A stretch of DNA of 52,972 bases, from the NCBI GenBank assembly GCA_025355645.1, contig JANXZG010000137.1, positions 1-52,972 on the forward strand, written 5' to 3'. Every line of letters begins with the position of its first letter. Position 1 is the stretch's first letter. This DNA is from Gammaproteobacteria bacterium (GTDB taxonomy: Bacteria; Pseudomonadota; Gammaproteobacteria; Steroidobacterales; Steroidobacteraceae). Positions 37,177 to 45,424 of the stretch are shown here, piece after piece. A program made the translations under genes and the position numbers. Below the pieces are notes generated by a model. It did no database searches. It was given only the letters and a program-made list of their open reading frames with translations, and was not told the DNA's origin.

Positions 37177-39426
37177 TCAATCGACTTCCAGCGGATCGAC
37201 GTCAAGCGACCAGCGCATGCTGGTCGCAAGTTCCAGAGACTCGATTTCCGGCACCCAGCGCGCCAGGAACCGCTGCAGCGCGCCGCGATCCTTCGACTCG
37301 ATCAGCAGATGCGCCCGATAGTGATCGGCACGCCGGGCTATCAATGCGCTCGCCGGTCCGAGCACGCGGATTCCGTTATCAGTGACCATGCCACTCGCCC
37401 CAAGGGTCGCCGCGCGGGCAGACGCGGCGCGCAGGAATTCATCCAGCCGCGGCGGCTCGCGCGCCTCGGCGCGCAATAAAGCGAGCCTCATGTACGGCGG
37501 CCACGAGGCCTCGCGCCGCTCCTGCAGCGCGCTCGCGGCAAAGCCATCGTAGCCCGCATGGATCAGCCGTTGCAGCAGTGGATGATCCGGGAACTCGGTC
37601 TGGATCATGACCTCGCCCGGCCGCGATGCGCGGCCGGCCCGGCCGCTGACCTGGATGATCGTTTGCGCGAGCCGCTCGGTCGCGCGGTAGTCGGTCGCGA
37701 ACAGCCCCTGATCGGCATCGAGGATCACGACCAGGCTCACGTCGGGAAAATGATGCCCCTTCGTCAGCATCTGCGTGCCCACCAGGAAGCGGGCCGCGCC
37801 GCTGTGCACTTGAGCGAGCACCGCATCGAGTCCGCCGCGCGCCGCGGCGGTGTCACGGTCCAGGCGCACGAGCGGCGCCTCGGGGAACAGGCGCATCAGC
37901 GTCTCCTCGACCCGTTCGGTCCCCTGACCGACCGGACTTAAGGGCGCGGCGCAATGCGCGCAAGCCTGCGGCACCTCGCTGCGCGCGCCACAGTGATGAC
38001 AACGCAGTTCGGCCGCGCGCTGGTGCAGGGTCATGCGCGCGTCGCAATGTGCGCAGGCCGCGACCCAGCCGCACTGGTGGCAGAACAGCGTCGGCGCGTA
38101 GCCGCGCCGATTCAGAAATACGATGACCTGGCCGCCACTTGCCAGGTGCTGCCCGATTGACAGCAGCACGGGCTGCGATAGCCCCTGTTCGCAGGCGTGT
38201 TTTTTAAGGTCTATCAGCGTCATGCGCGGCACCTGTCCGGCACCGGCACGCTGCGGCAGTAACAGCATCGTGTAGCGCTGCTGGGCGGCATTTTCCATGC
38301 TCTCGAGTGACGGCGTTGCCGATCCCAGTACGATCGGCACGCCGGCACGTTGCGCACGCAGCACCGCCAGGTCGCGCGCCGAGTAGCGGAAGCCCTCATG
38401 CTGCTTGTAGGAGGCGTCGTGCTCCTCATCGACAATGATCAGTGCGAGCCGAGGCAGCGACGTAAATACCGCCGAACGGGTTCCGATGACGATGTGTGCC
38501 GCGCCGCTATGCGCCGCTCGCCAGGCATCGCGTCGCTCAATGCCGGCCAGCCCAGAATGCAGGACCGCAACCCCTACGCCAAAGCGCTCCTCGAAGCGGG
38601 CGACCAGCTGAGGGGTCAGCGCAATCTCCGGCACGAGCACCAGCGCCTGGCCGCCCAGCGCGACGACCTTTGCAATGATCCGCAGGTAGACCTCCGTTTT
38701 ACCGCTGCCAGTGACGCCGTATAAAAGGTGCGCCTGGAATCGGCCCAGCGTTGCGCTGACCTGCCCGAGCGCCTCGGTCTGCGCGGCAGACAGGTCCAGG
38801 ATGGCGACGGCCGGCGCCGCATCCGGCGAGGCTGGTTCCACTGGTAAGGCCTCGATCCAGCCGCGCGCGGCCAGCGTGCGTAGCTGGGCCGGCGTGAACG
38901 GCTTAGGAATGCGCGCCTGGGGCTGGCGTCCGGGTTCGCTGAGCCAGGCGAGCAGCGCGCGCAATTGCGGGCCACGCCGGCTGGCGGGCCGCTCAAGCTC
39001 GGCGCGGCCGCTGACCGTCGGCGCCCAGAAGGACTTGGTCGGCTGCGCAGCATGTCCTGCGCGCAGGCTGGCCGGCAGGGCCGCGGCAAAGACTTCGCCG
39101 ATCGGATGGTGGTAATAGTCGGCGGCCCACAGCAGCAAGCCGAAGGTCACGGCGTCGAACACGGGTTCGGTGTCGAGGATGGCGAGGGCCTGCCGAAGCT
39201 TGCTCTGCGGAACTTCCGAGGCGCTTGCGACGGCTATCAGGATGCCGATCAGGCGTTGGCGCCCGAAAGGCACCTCGATGCGCACGCCAGGGCGCGGCGG
39301 CGGCGCCGCGTCCCGGGGCTCCGGCAGCCGGTAGTCAAACACGCGCCGCAGCGGTGCATCGAGTGCGACCTGCAGTATCAAGGCAGCGCCATTACCTGGC
39401 ACCGGGGCGGGCGGGTCAACCAGCAT
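37177..39426 (-). CDS. priA: Primosomal protein N' (replication restart helicase PriA)
   Basis: A 749-residue helicase that restarts stalled replication forks. It shows the N-terminal 3'-binding domain, Walker A G-V-T-G-S-G-K-T-E-V-Y, the D-E-E-H box, and eight paired cysteines of the zinc-binding insertion (C-H-Q-C-G-W, C-A-H-C, C-H-H-C-G, C-A-H-C) near 450-495, followed by G-T-E-R-V-E-E and the helicase C motifs. The ATG at 39426 is supported by a promoter-like sequence just upstream. It is the first gene of the priA-argS-SPOR unit. Confidence 0.96.
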   Translation of the reverse strand: MLVDPPAPVPGNGAALILQVALDAPLRRVFDYRLPEPRDAAPPPRPGVRIEVPFGRQRLIGILIAVASASEVPQSKLRQALAILDTEPVFDAVTFGLLLWAADYYHHPIGEVFAAALPASLRAGHAAQPTKSFWAPTVSGRAELERPASRRGPQLRALLAWLSEPGRQPQARIPKPFTPAQLRTLAARGWIEALPVEPASPDAAPAVAILDLSAAQTEALGQVSATLGRFQAHLLYGVTGSGKTEVYLRIIAKVVALGGQALVLVPEIALTPQLVARFEERFGVGVAVLHSGLAGIERRDAWRAAHSGAAHIVIGTRSAVFTSLPRLALIIVDEEHDASYKQHEGFRYSARDLAVLRAQRAGVPIVLGSATPSLESMENAAQQRYTMLLLPQRAGAGQVPRMTLIDLKKHACEQGLSQPVLLSIGQHLASGGQVIVFLNRRGYAPTLFCHQCGWVAACAHCDARMTLHQRAAELRCHHCGARSEVPQACAHCAAPLSPVGQGTERVEETLMRLFPEAPLVRLDRDTAAARGGLDAVLAQVHSGAARFLVGTQMLTKGHHFPDVSLVVILDADQGLFATDYRATERLAQTIIQVSGRAGRASRPGEVMIQTEFPDHPLLQRLIHAGYDGFAASALQERREASWPPYMRLALLRAEAREPPRLDEFLRAASARAATLGASGMVTDNGIRVLGPASALIARRADHYRAHLLIESKDRGALQRFLARWVPEIESLELATSMRWSLDVDPLEVD

Positions 39427-39437
39427 TAAAATCCATT

Positions 39438-39465
39438 ATTATGCAAACAAATCAATTAGTTACAA
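39438..39465 (-). promoter_or_regulatory. Putative near-leaderless sigma-70 promoter of priA
   Basis: On the minus strand a -35-like TTGTAA (39460-39465) and a -10-like CATAAT (39438-39443) are 16 bases apart, in the only clearly AT-rich patch of the area. A start about 7 bases past the -10 box would leave roughly 5 bases before the priA ATG at 39426, too short for a ribosome-binding site, so the mRNA would be almost leaderless. Confidence 0.4.
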
Positions 39466-39631
39466 AAAATACCGGGTAGCAAAATCCTGGCCGCGTGCGC
39501 GTCTGGGATGAGCGGTGGCTCGCATTCCAATTAAGTTGATGATCTGAGCGCCCAGCGCCGTCAACCGCGCCGACCGGCAGCCGTTTATACCCTCAAGTGC
39601 GCCAGTTCGTCGATCTGACTTAAGGTCTGCC

Positions 39632-40252
39632 ATGCAATGTTTTGCTACTCTTCCGGACGCTCGCTTAGCTTGGGATGCTCCCGCTCGGGCACCTGGGGAA
39701 ACGGCTCTGGATCAGACACGCGAACTCGATAAATTTCTGGCCGACATCGAACGCCGAGCGTTTCGCATGGCGCAGGTCGCACTGCGCGATCCCGATGATG
39801 CGCTCGATGTGGTCCAGGATGCGATGTTGAAGCTCGTGCGCAATTATGCCGCGAAGCCGCCCGCGGAATGGCGCCCATTGTTCTACCGGATCCTCGAGAA
39901 TGGTATTCGTGATCTGCAGCGGCGGCGCACGGTGCGCGGCCGGCTGATGGCCTGGATACCCGGCCCTAAGGACGACCCGGATGGCGATGCGCAGGATCCG
40001 CTGGATTCAGTCGCCGACGAGTCGCCCGGAGCGCCACAGTTGCTGATGCAGGCGCAGGCGATGGAACAACTGGAGAAGTCGTTGCGGGCTTTGCCTGCGC
40101 GACAGCGTGAGGCGTTTATGTTGCGTAATTTTGAGGGGCTTGATGTCGCCGAGACGGCCACCGCCATGGGCTGCTCCGAGGGCAGCGTCAAGACGCATTA
40201 CTCGCGCGCGGTGCATACCCTGCGCGAGGGCCTTGGGGAGGTCTGGTCATGA
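39632..40252 (+). CDS. ECF-type RNA polymerase sigma factor
   Basis: A 206-residue sigma-70 family protein with only regions 2 and 4. Region 2 (about 30-98) has A-L-D-V-V-Q-D-A-M-L-K-L and W-R-P-L-F-Y-R-I-L-E-N; region 4 (about 145-200) has L-P-A-R-Q-R-E-A-F-M-L and the helix-turn-helix G-L-D-V-A-E-T-A-T-A-M-G-C-S-E-G-S-V-K-T-H. A short AGGT lies upstream of the ATG at 39632; the first 25 residues are poorly conserved in style, so a later start is possible. Its stop overlaps the next gene (ATGA), so it is translated with a single-span membrane protein that could control it. Confidence 0.92.
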   Translation: MQCFATLPDARLAWDAPARAPGETALDQTRELDKFLADIERRAFRMAQVALRDPDDALDVVQDAMLKLVRNYAAKPPAEWRPLFYRILENGIRDLQRRRTVRGRLMAWIPGPKDDPDGDAQDPLDSVADESPGAPQLLMQAQAMEQLEKSLRALPARQREAFMLRNFEGLDVAETATAMGCSEGSVKTHYSRAVHTLREGLGEVWS

Positions 40253-40656
40253 ACGAGAAGTCCGCGACGCTGCTCGAGAAGCGCAGCCGTGAATTATTTG
40301 ACGAGAGCGTCGCAAACGTCGATATGCGCGTGCGCTCGCGGTTGAATCTGGCCCGTCATGCCGCGCTCGATGCCGCCGCGCGTCCGCGTCCGCGATTCCT
40401 CGGCATGCCGCTTGCGACGCCGGCGGCCGGCCTGTGCGCGGTTGCGCTGCTGGCGATGGGCGTTTGGATCGGCGTGCCTCACGGGCAGATGCCGATGGTA
40501 GCGGCCGAGAGCCAGACGAGTTTCGAGGATATGGACATCGTCGCATCGACGGAGGAGAGTTCCGCCGATACCCTTGAGATGTTGCAGGATGACGCCGATT
40601 TTTATGACTGGGCGGCCGAAAAAAATGCGAATCCAGACGGGAATGACGTCGGATGA
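40249..40656 (+). CDS. Single-span membrane protein next to the sigma factor (DUF3619-like), candidate anti-sigma factor
   Basis: A 135-residue protein: a charged cytoplasmic helix (about 1-45) with V-D-M-R-V-R-S-R-L-N-L-A-R, one membrane helix (about 56-77) and an acidic, Ser-rich C-terminal part ending with D-F-Y-D-W-A. The N-terminal pattern resembles DUF3619, a family found beside sigma factors. It begins inside the sigma stop codon. By position and topology it may hold the sigma factor at the membrane, but the N-terminal part lacks a zinc-binding H-x-x-x-C-x-x-C anti-sigma motif, so this is an inference. It overlaps the next gene by 14 bases if that gene starts at 40643. Confidence 0.75.
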   Translation: MNEKSATLLEKRSRELFDESVANVDMRVRSRLNLARHAALDAAARPRPRFLGMPLATPAAGLCAVALLAMGVWIGVPHGQMPMVAAESQTSFEDMDIVASTEESSADTLEMLQDDADFYDWAAEKNANPDGNDVG

Positions 40657-40906
40657 GCAGGTATTGAGAAAAGGTAGGCTTGGGTTATTGCTCAGCATAG
40701 CCCTCATTACCGCGGCGGCAGCGGCGTCGCCCGCGGCGGACCCGCCGGCCCAGGCACCGGGGCACGCGCAGTCGCCGCCCGCGGCCCCGCCGGACGATTC
40801 GCTGTTTGAGTATCTCGGTACAGACGACGTGGACGACGCGAAATGGTGGGATTTTCTGATGAAAAAACCGCCGGCGCCGCCACCTAAGCAGGAAGCAGAT
40901 AAATGA
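40643..40906 (+). CDS. Small exported acidic, Pro-rich protein
   Basis: An 87-residue protein not recognised as a named family. After a basic start (L-R-K-G-R-L-G) comes a hydrophobic segment (about 13-29) ending in A-A-A-A-S-P, a likely signal peptide or anchor. The mature part is Pro/Ala-rich, with an acidic/aromatic motif S-L-F-E-Y-L-G-T-D-D-V-D-D-A-K-W-W-D-F-L near 53-72 and a Pro-Lys tail. ATG at 40643 overlaps the previous gene; a TTG at 40664, right before the basic stretch, gives a more usual signal peptide length. It overlaps the DUF3106 gene by 4 bases (ATGA), so all four genes from the sigma factor on are translationally linked. Confidence 0.7.
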   Translation: MTSDEQVLRKGRLGLLLSIALITAAAAASPAADPPAQAPGHAQSPPAAPPDDSLFEYLGTDDVDDAKWWDFLMKKPPAPPPKQEADK

Positions 40907-41463
40907 TCAAGGCACGCTTAATCGTCGGAATGCTTGCGGTGGGTGCGATGCTCGCGCTGCCGCCGGCGACGGTATGCTTCGCCCAGTCCGCACCCGATGC
41001 CGGTAGCGCAGCCGCCACCGGTGGCCCCCCTACGCCGGCTGCACCGGCCGCGGCCGCGCCGCATGACTGGCAATCCCTGTCGCCACAGCAACAACAGCTT
41101 TTGCAGAACTATCACGGCAACTGGAACAGCCTGACGCCGGAGCGTCAGCAGGCGCTTGCCACGGGCAGCAACCGCTGGCTCGGAATGAGCGCGGAGCAGC
41201 GTGCCGGCGCACAGCAACGATTCAATCAATGGCGTGCGATGCCGCCCGCGCAACGGCAGGAGCTGCGCCAGCGCTGGCAGCAGTTTAAGGCCTTGCCGCC
41301 GGAACAGCAGCAGCATGTGCGCGAGTCGTTTCAGAAGTTCCGGCAGATACCGACCGAGCGCCGTCAAGAACTGCGTCGGCAATGGCGCCAGATGACGCCG
41401 GAACAGCGCTACAACACGATTGAACGACGCAAAGCGGATCACGCAACGCGCCTGCCACGCTGA
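40903..41463 (+). CDS. DUF3106 exported repeat protein
   Basis: A 186-residue protein with a signal peptide (about 1-28), an Ala/Pro linker and then about seven imperfect units of 20-24 residues, each with an aromatic (W or F), two or three residues, L/M/I-P/T and a Gln/Arg-rich helix, such as W-R-A-M-P-P-A-Q-R-Q-E-L-R-Q-R. This is the DUF3106 pattern. The mature protein is strongly basic and rich in Gln and Arg, and should form a periplasmic helical rod. The resemblance to small periplasmic stress proteins with L-T-x-x-Q motifs is only general. It ends the four-gene sigma cassette; 23 bases later the phosphoesterase gene begins. Confidence 0.85.
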   Translation: MIKARLIVGMLAVGAMLALPPATVCFAQSAPDAGSAAATGGPPTPAAPAAAAPHDWQSLSPQQQQLLQNYHGNWNSLTPERQQALATGSNRWLGMSAEQRAGAQQRFNQWRAMPPAQRQELRQRWQQFKALPPEQQQHVRESFQKFRQIPTERRQELRRQWRQMTPEQRYNTIERRKADHATRLPR

Positions 41464-41486
41464 ACGGCGGTCCGCATCAGGCGGCC

Positions 41487-42560
41487 ATGACGATGAGTCA
41501 AAGCTGCTATTTTGTGCGGATGAAAAACTCGACAGCTCGGACCGGTATCCCCCAAGCATTGCGCCTGCAGGGCGCTGGCCAGACCCTGGTTAAGTCTGCC
41601 CTTATCGCTTTGGTATTGTCTTTCACCGGGACGCCCCTTCGAACGGCCGATGGCGCAGCTTCGCAGCCAACATTCACGGTGCCAGACAGCGAACTGCCGA
41701 CGCCACTGGTCATGGTTACCTATGGCGATATGCGGTTCACTACCACGAGTGAAACCGACGCAAGCAACCCGCCGGCGCGTCAGGCCTTGGTTGCCAGGGT
41801 CGCCACGGAACATCCCGCCGCGATGTTTCTGAACGGCGATATTCCTTATCACGGCAACGCCGAGGACTACGCCGTGTATTTGCACGAGACACAGATCTGG
41901 CGCGACGCGCACCTGCGTGTCTATCCGGCGCTCGGCAATCATGAGTTCTCCGGATGCGATGAAGCGCAGTGCCTTGATCTGTGGTGGAAAGCGTTCCCGC
42001 AGATTCGCCCGCGCCGCTGGTATTCGGTCGCGCTGGGCGAGAAAGTGCTGGCAATCGCTCTTGACAGTGACACCTCGCTGCTGCCCGGGAGCGAGCAACG
42101 CGCATGGCTGGAGCGACAGATCGGCGGCCTCGCCGCGCGGGTCCGCTTTGTAGTAATTTTCCTGCATCATCCGCCAGTCGCGGACCTGCAGGAGGGTCAA
42201 CTCGCGAATCACAATCCACGCCCGAACGAGATGTCCCTGGCGGATTACCTGCATGGCGTCGCGCCGCGATCGAAGGCGCGGTTTCTGATCAGCGCCGGCC
42301 ACACCCATAACTATGAACGCTTCTTGCAGGATGGAGTCGTGTACCTCGTGTCCGGGGGCGGCGGCGCATCGCCTTATCCGGTGGTGCGCGGTACGAGCGA
42401 CCTATATCAGTCTACGGATTTTCCGAATTACCATTACTTGCGGCTGGAGCTGCGCGATGACAAGGTAACGGGCGAGATGTACCGGCTCGCCGATTTCGCT
42501 GCGGTTGCTCCCGCCACCTGGGTTCGGCAGGACCAGTTCGAGATCAGCCTGCAGCCTTGA
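41487..42560 (+). CDS. Exported metallophosphoesterase, purple-acid-phosphatase-like
   Basis: Up to 357 residues. A hydrophobic segment (about 34-52) suggests export. The calcineurin-like metal site is visible: Y-G-D-M-R, N-G-D-I-P-Y-H-G, G-N-H-E, a V-I-F-L-H-H-P-P segment and G-H-T-H-N-Y-E-R. The last, together with G-G-G-G-A-S-P-Y, is typical of purple acid phosphatase-type enzymes that hydrolyse phosphate monoesters outside the cytoplasm. Several starts are possible (41487, 41493, 41520); none has a strong ribosome-binding site. It follows the sigma cassette closely and may be a fifth gene of it. Its 3' end overlaps the convergent pntB gene by 17 bases. Confidence 0.88.
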   Translation: MTMSQSCYFVRMKNSTARTGIPQALRLQGAGQTLVKSALIALVLSFTGTPLRTADGAASQPTFTVPDSELPTPLVMVTYGDMRFTTTSETDASNPPARQALVARVATEHPAAMFLNGDIPYHGNAEDYAVYLHETQIWRDAHLRVYPALGNHEFSGCDEAQCLDLWWKAFPQIRPRRWYSVALGEKVLAIALDSDTSLLPGSEQRAWLERQIGGLAARVRFVVIFLHHPPVADLQEGQLANHNPRPNEMSLADYLHGVAPRSKARFLISAGHTHNYERFLQDGVVYLVSGGGGASPYPVVRGTSDLYQSTDFPNYHYLRLELRDDKVTGEMYRLADFAAVAPATWVRQDQFEISLQP

Positions 42561-43929
42561 CCGCCTGGATCAGCTGGCCCACAGCAGACTGAGCGTCGCC
42601 ATACAGCATGCGGGTCTGGTCGAGCACGAACAGCGCGTTGTCGATGCCGGAAAAACCCTGGCCCTGGCCGCGCTTGATCACGATCACGTTCTTGGCTTTG
42701 TCGGCGCTCAGGATGGGCATGCCGTAGATCGGGCTCGATTTATTGGAGCGCGCGTCGGGGTTGACGACATCGTTCGCGCCTATGATCAGCGCGACATCCG
42801 CTGTTTCGAATTCGGCGTTGATTTCATCGAGGTCACTGATCAGGTCATAGGGAACGCCGGCTTCGGCCAGCAGCACGTTCATATGACCGGGCATGCGCCC
42901 GGCGACCGGGTGAATCGCAAATCGCACCTTGACGCCGTTATCCAGCAGCAGCTGGCACAGTTCCCAGACCTTATGCTGTGCCTGCGCGACTGCCATGCCA
43001 TAGCCTGGCACGACGATGACCTTCTGCGAGAACGCGAGCATGACGCCCGCGTCCGATGCCTCGATGGCTTTTTGGGTGCCGGTGACACTGCTCGCGGCCG
43101 CGCCCGAGCTGTCGCCGAAATTGGAAAACAGCACGTTGGCCAGCGAGCGATTCATGGCTTTCGCCATCAGTTGGGTTAGCAGCGTGCCGGCGGCGCCGAC
43201 GACGGTGCCCGCGATGATCATCGCCGCGTTGTCGAGCACAAAGCCCTCGAAGGCGACCGCAAGCCCCGTCAAGGCGTTGTATAGTGAAATGACGACCGGC
43301 ATGTCCGCGCCACCGATCGGCAGCGTCATCGCGATGCCCAGCAGCAGTGCGAATGCGAAGAACAGCGTCACAGTCATCATGTCGGCATGAATGCCGGAGA
43401 CCACGGCCACGCCACAGCTTACCGTCAACAGCAGGATGGCGAGGTTCACGAGCTTCTGGCCGCCGAACCGCAGCGTCTTTTTGATCAGACCCTGCAGCTT
43501 GGCAAAGGCAATCAGGCTGCCGCTGAAGGAGACCGAACCGATGAACCCGCCCACCGCCGCAATCGCCGCATGCGTGACGTTGCTCTCGCTGCCGCTTGCC
43601 AGTTGCAGCGCCGCAATGGCCGCGGCTGCGCCGCCGCCCATGCCGTTGTACAGCGCGATCATCTGCGGCATGTCGGTCATCGCGACGCGCTTGCCGCTGA
43701 CCCAGGCGAGCACGCTGCCGATGAGGATCGCGATGATCACGAGCAGCAGGTTGACCTGCGGCACGCCGCCCATGAATGCGAGCGTCACGGCGGTTGCGAG
43801 CAGCATGCCGACGCCGGCCCAGCGCACGCCGCTGACGGCGGTCAGCGGCGAGCTCATGCGCTTCAGGCCGACGATAAACAGAAATGCCGCGGCGAGATAG
43901 CTTAAGGCAAGCAGCGTATGGGAACTCAC
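42544..43929 (-). CDS. pntB: NAD(P) transhydrogenase subunit beta
   Basis: A 461-residue subunit with about eight membrane helices followed by the NADP(H)-binding domain III (about 285-461) with V-P-G-Y-G-M-A-V-A-Q-A-Q and the late V-I-V-I-K-R-G-Q-G-Q-G-F-S-G-I-D-N. The enzyme uses the proton gradient to transfer hydride from NADH to NADP. Its start overlaps the stop of the small membrane subunit by 4 bases (ATGA). It ends by overlapping the convergent phosphoesterase gene. Confidence 0.97.
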   Translation of the reverse strand: MSSHTLLALSYLAAAFLFIVGLKRMSSPLTAVSGVRWAGVGMLLATAVTLAFMGGVPQVNLLLVIIAILIGSVLAWVSGKRVAMTDMPQMIALYNGMGGGAAAAIAALQLASGSESNVTHAAIAAVGGFIGSVSFSGSLIAFAKLQGLIKKTLRFGGQKLVNLAILLLTVSCGVAVVSGIHADMMTVTLFFAFALLLGIAMTLPIGGADMPVVISLYNALTGLAVAFEGFVLDNAAMIIAGTVVGAAGTLLTQLMAKAMNRSLANVLFSNFGDSSGAAASSVTGTQKAIEASDAGVMLAFSQKVIVVPGYGMAVAQAQHKVWELCQLLLDNGVKVRFAIHPVAGRMPGHMNVLLAEAGVPYDLISDLDEINAEFETADVALIIGANDVVNPDARSNKSSPIYGMPILSADKAKNVIVIKRGQGQGFSGIDNALFVLDQTRMLYGDAQSAVGQLIQAVKAAG

Positions 43930-44231
43930 TTCGCGGCCCCTCTCTTTTTCTGGCCGGCCGCGACAAACATCTGCAGCATGCGTTCGGTCACGACATAGCC
44001 GCCGACGGCATTGCCCGCCGCCAAAAACACACCGAGGAAGCCAATCACACGCATAGGCGTGGTGTCGGCCGTTCCGAGCGCCACCATTGCGCCGACCAGC
44101 ACGATGCCGTGCACAAAGTTCGAGCCGGACATCAGCGGCGTATGCAGGATGACTGGCACCCGCGAGATGACTTCATAGCCTGTGAACGCGGCCAGCATGA
44201 ATATATAGAGCGCAATGACGCCGTCGATCAT
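43926..44231 (-). CDS. pntAb: NAD(P) transhydrogenase alpha subunit, membrane part (PntAB)
   Basis: A 101-residue protein with three membrane helices, including G-Y-E-V-I-S-R-V-P-V-I-L-H-T-P-L-M-S-G-S-N and H-G-I-V-L-V-G-A-M, which correspond to the C-terminal membrane part of E. coli PntA. Here it is a separate gene, as in alphaproteobacteria and several gammaproteobacterial groups. It starts 5 bases after the end of the soluble subunit gene. Confidence 0.94.
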   Translation of the reverse strand: MIDGVIALYIFMLAAFTGYEVISRVPVILHTPLMSGSNFVHGIVLVGAMVALGTADTTPMRVIGFLGVFLAAGNAVGGYVVTERMLQMFVAAGQKKRGAAK

Positions 44232-44236
44232 GTCGG

Positions 44237-45358
44237 TTAACCCTCCACTGCTTTACGTGTAGCTTCGTGCTTGATTTGCCCGTCGTGTGTCAGCACGGCG
44301 CCGGCAAATACCTCGTCCTTCCAGTCGATGGCCAGCTCGCCTTTGACCAGCGCGGGCTTCAGCAGGTTGAACAAGTTGCGCGCGTACATCTCGCTCGCGT
44401 GATACGGCAGCGTCGCCGGCAGGTTCACGGGTCCAACGATCTTGACGGATTTATGCTCAACCGTCGCCCCGGCCTGGGTGAGCGCGCAGTTGCCGCCCTG
44501 TTCGGCGGCGAGGTCTACGATCACGGAGCCGGGCTTCATGCGTTCGACCGCGGCCTGGCTCACGATGCGCGGGGCAGCGCGCCCTGGTACCGCAGCAGTA
44601 CAGATCACCGCATCGCTCGCGGCAATCCTCGCATCGAGGATCTCCTGCTGCTTGGCCTTTTCCTCGTCGGTCAGCTCGCGCGCGTAGCCGCCGACACCCT
44701 CGGCCGAGACACCGGTCTCGACGAACTTGGCGCCCAGGGACTTGACCTGGTCCCTGGTCGCACTGCGCACATCGTAGGCTTCGACCACGGCGCCCAAGCG
44801 CCGCGCGGTGGCGATCGCCTGCAGTCCGGCGACACCTGCGCCGATGACCAGCACCAGCGCGGGGCGGATCGTGCCTGCGGCGGTCGTCAGCATCGGCAGG
44901 AACTTGTCCATGGTGTTAGCCGCGAGCAGCACCGCTTTATAGCCAGAGGCGGCGGCCTGCGAAGACAAGGCGTCCATCGACTGGGCACGCGAGATGCGCG
45001 GCACGAGCTCCATTGCGAGGCTCGTGATCCGCCGCTCCTTGAGCGCCCGGACCAGGTCCGCCCGGGCATAGGCCTGCATGAAGCCAATCACGACGGCGCC
45101 GCTTTTCAGTGCGGATACTTCCTGCAGGGTAGGTGGCTGCACTTTCAGCAACACATCGGCGCGTGCGAGAATGTCCGCGGCGTCCAAAAACTCGACATCG
45201 GCAAACAGGCGGTCCGGGAATTGTGCGGCGACGCCGGCGCCACGCTGAATCAGCACGACAGCGCCTGCCGCCTTTAGTTTTGCGGCAATTTCTGGGACGA
45301 TGGCGACGCGAGTTTCATTGGCGGTGGTCTCAGTGACCACACCGACGACGACGGGCAT
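44237..45358 (-). CDS. pntAa: NAD(P) transhydrogenase alpha subunit, NAD(H)-binding part (PntAA)
   Basis: A 373-residue soluble subunit (domain I) that binds NAD(H). It has E-T-T-A-N-E-T-R-V-A near the start, the R-I-S-R-A-Q-S-M-D-A-L-S-S-Q segment, and the Rossmann motif G-A-G-V-A-G-L-Q-A-I-A-T-A near 172-184. A GGAG 8 bases upstream of the ATG gives a good ribosome-binding site. It leads the pntAa-pntAb-pntB operon and is divergent from the HNH gene over 66 AT-rich bases, which must hold promoters in both directions. Confidence 0.97.
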   Translation of the reverse strand: MPVVVGVVTETTANETRVAIVPEIAAKLKAAGAVVLIQRGAGVAAQFPDRLFADVEFLDAADILARADVLLKVQPPTLQEVSALKSGAVVIGFMQAYARADLVRALKERRITSLAMELVPRISRAQSMDALSSQAAASGYKAVLLAANTMDKFLPMLTTAAGTIRPALVLVIGAGVAGLQAIATARRLGAVVEAYDVRSATRDQVKSLGAKFVETGVSAEGVGGYARELTDEEKAKQQEILDARIAASDAVICTAAVPGRAAPRIVSQAAVERMKPGSVIVDLAAEQGGNCALTQAGATVEHKSVKIVGPVNLPATLPYHASEMYARNLFNLLKPALVKGELAIDWKDEVFAGAVLTHDGQIKHEATRKAVEG

Positions 45359-45424
45359 GCGGAAGTCTCCATAAACGTTGAAATATCAGATAAATTCTTA
45401 GATCCGACATATCGTAACCAATCC

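Noticed and set aside
45359..45424. Promoter boxes between pntAa and the HNH gene
   Set aside because: The 66 bases are AT-rich and must hold promoters, but no -35/-10 pair with acceptable spacing could be fixed on either strand.
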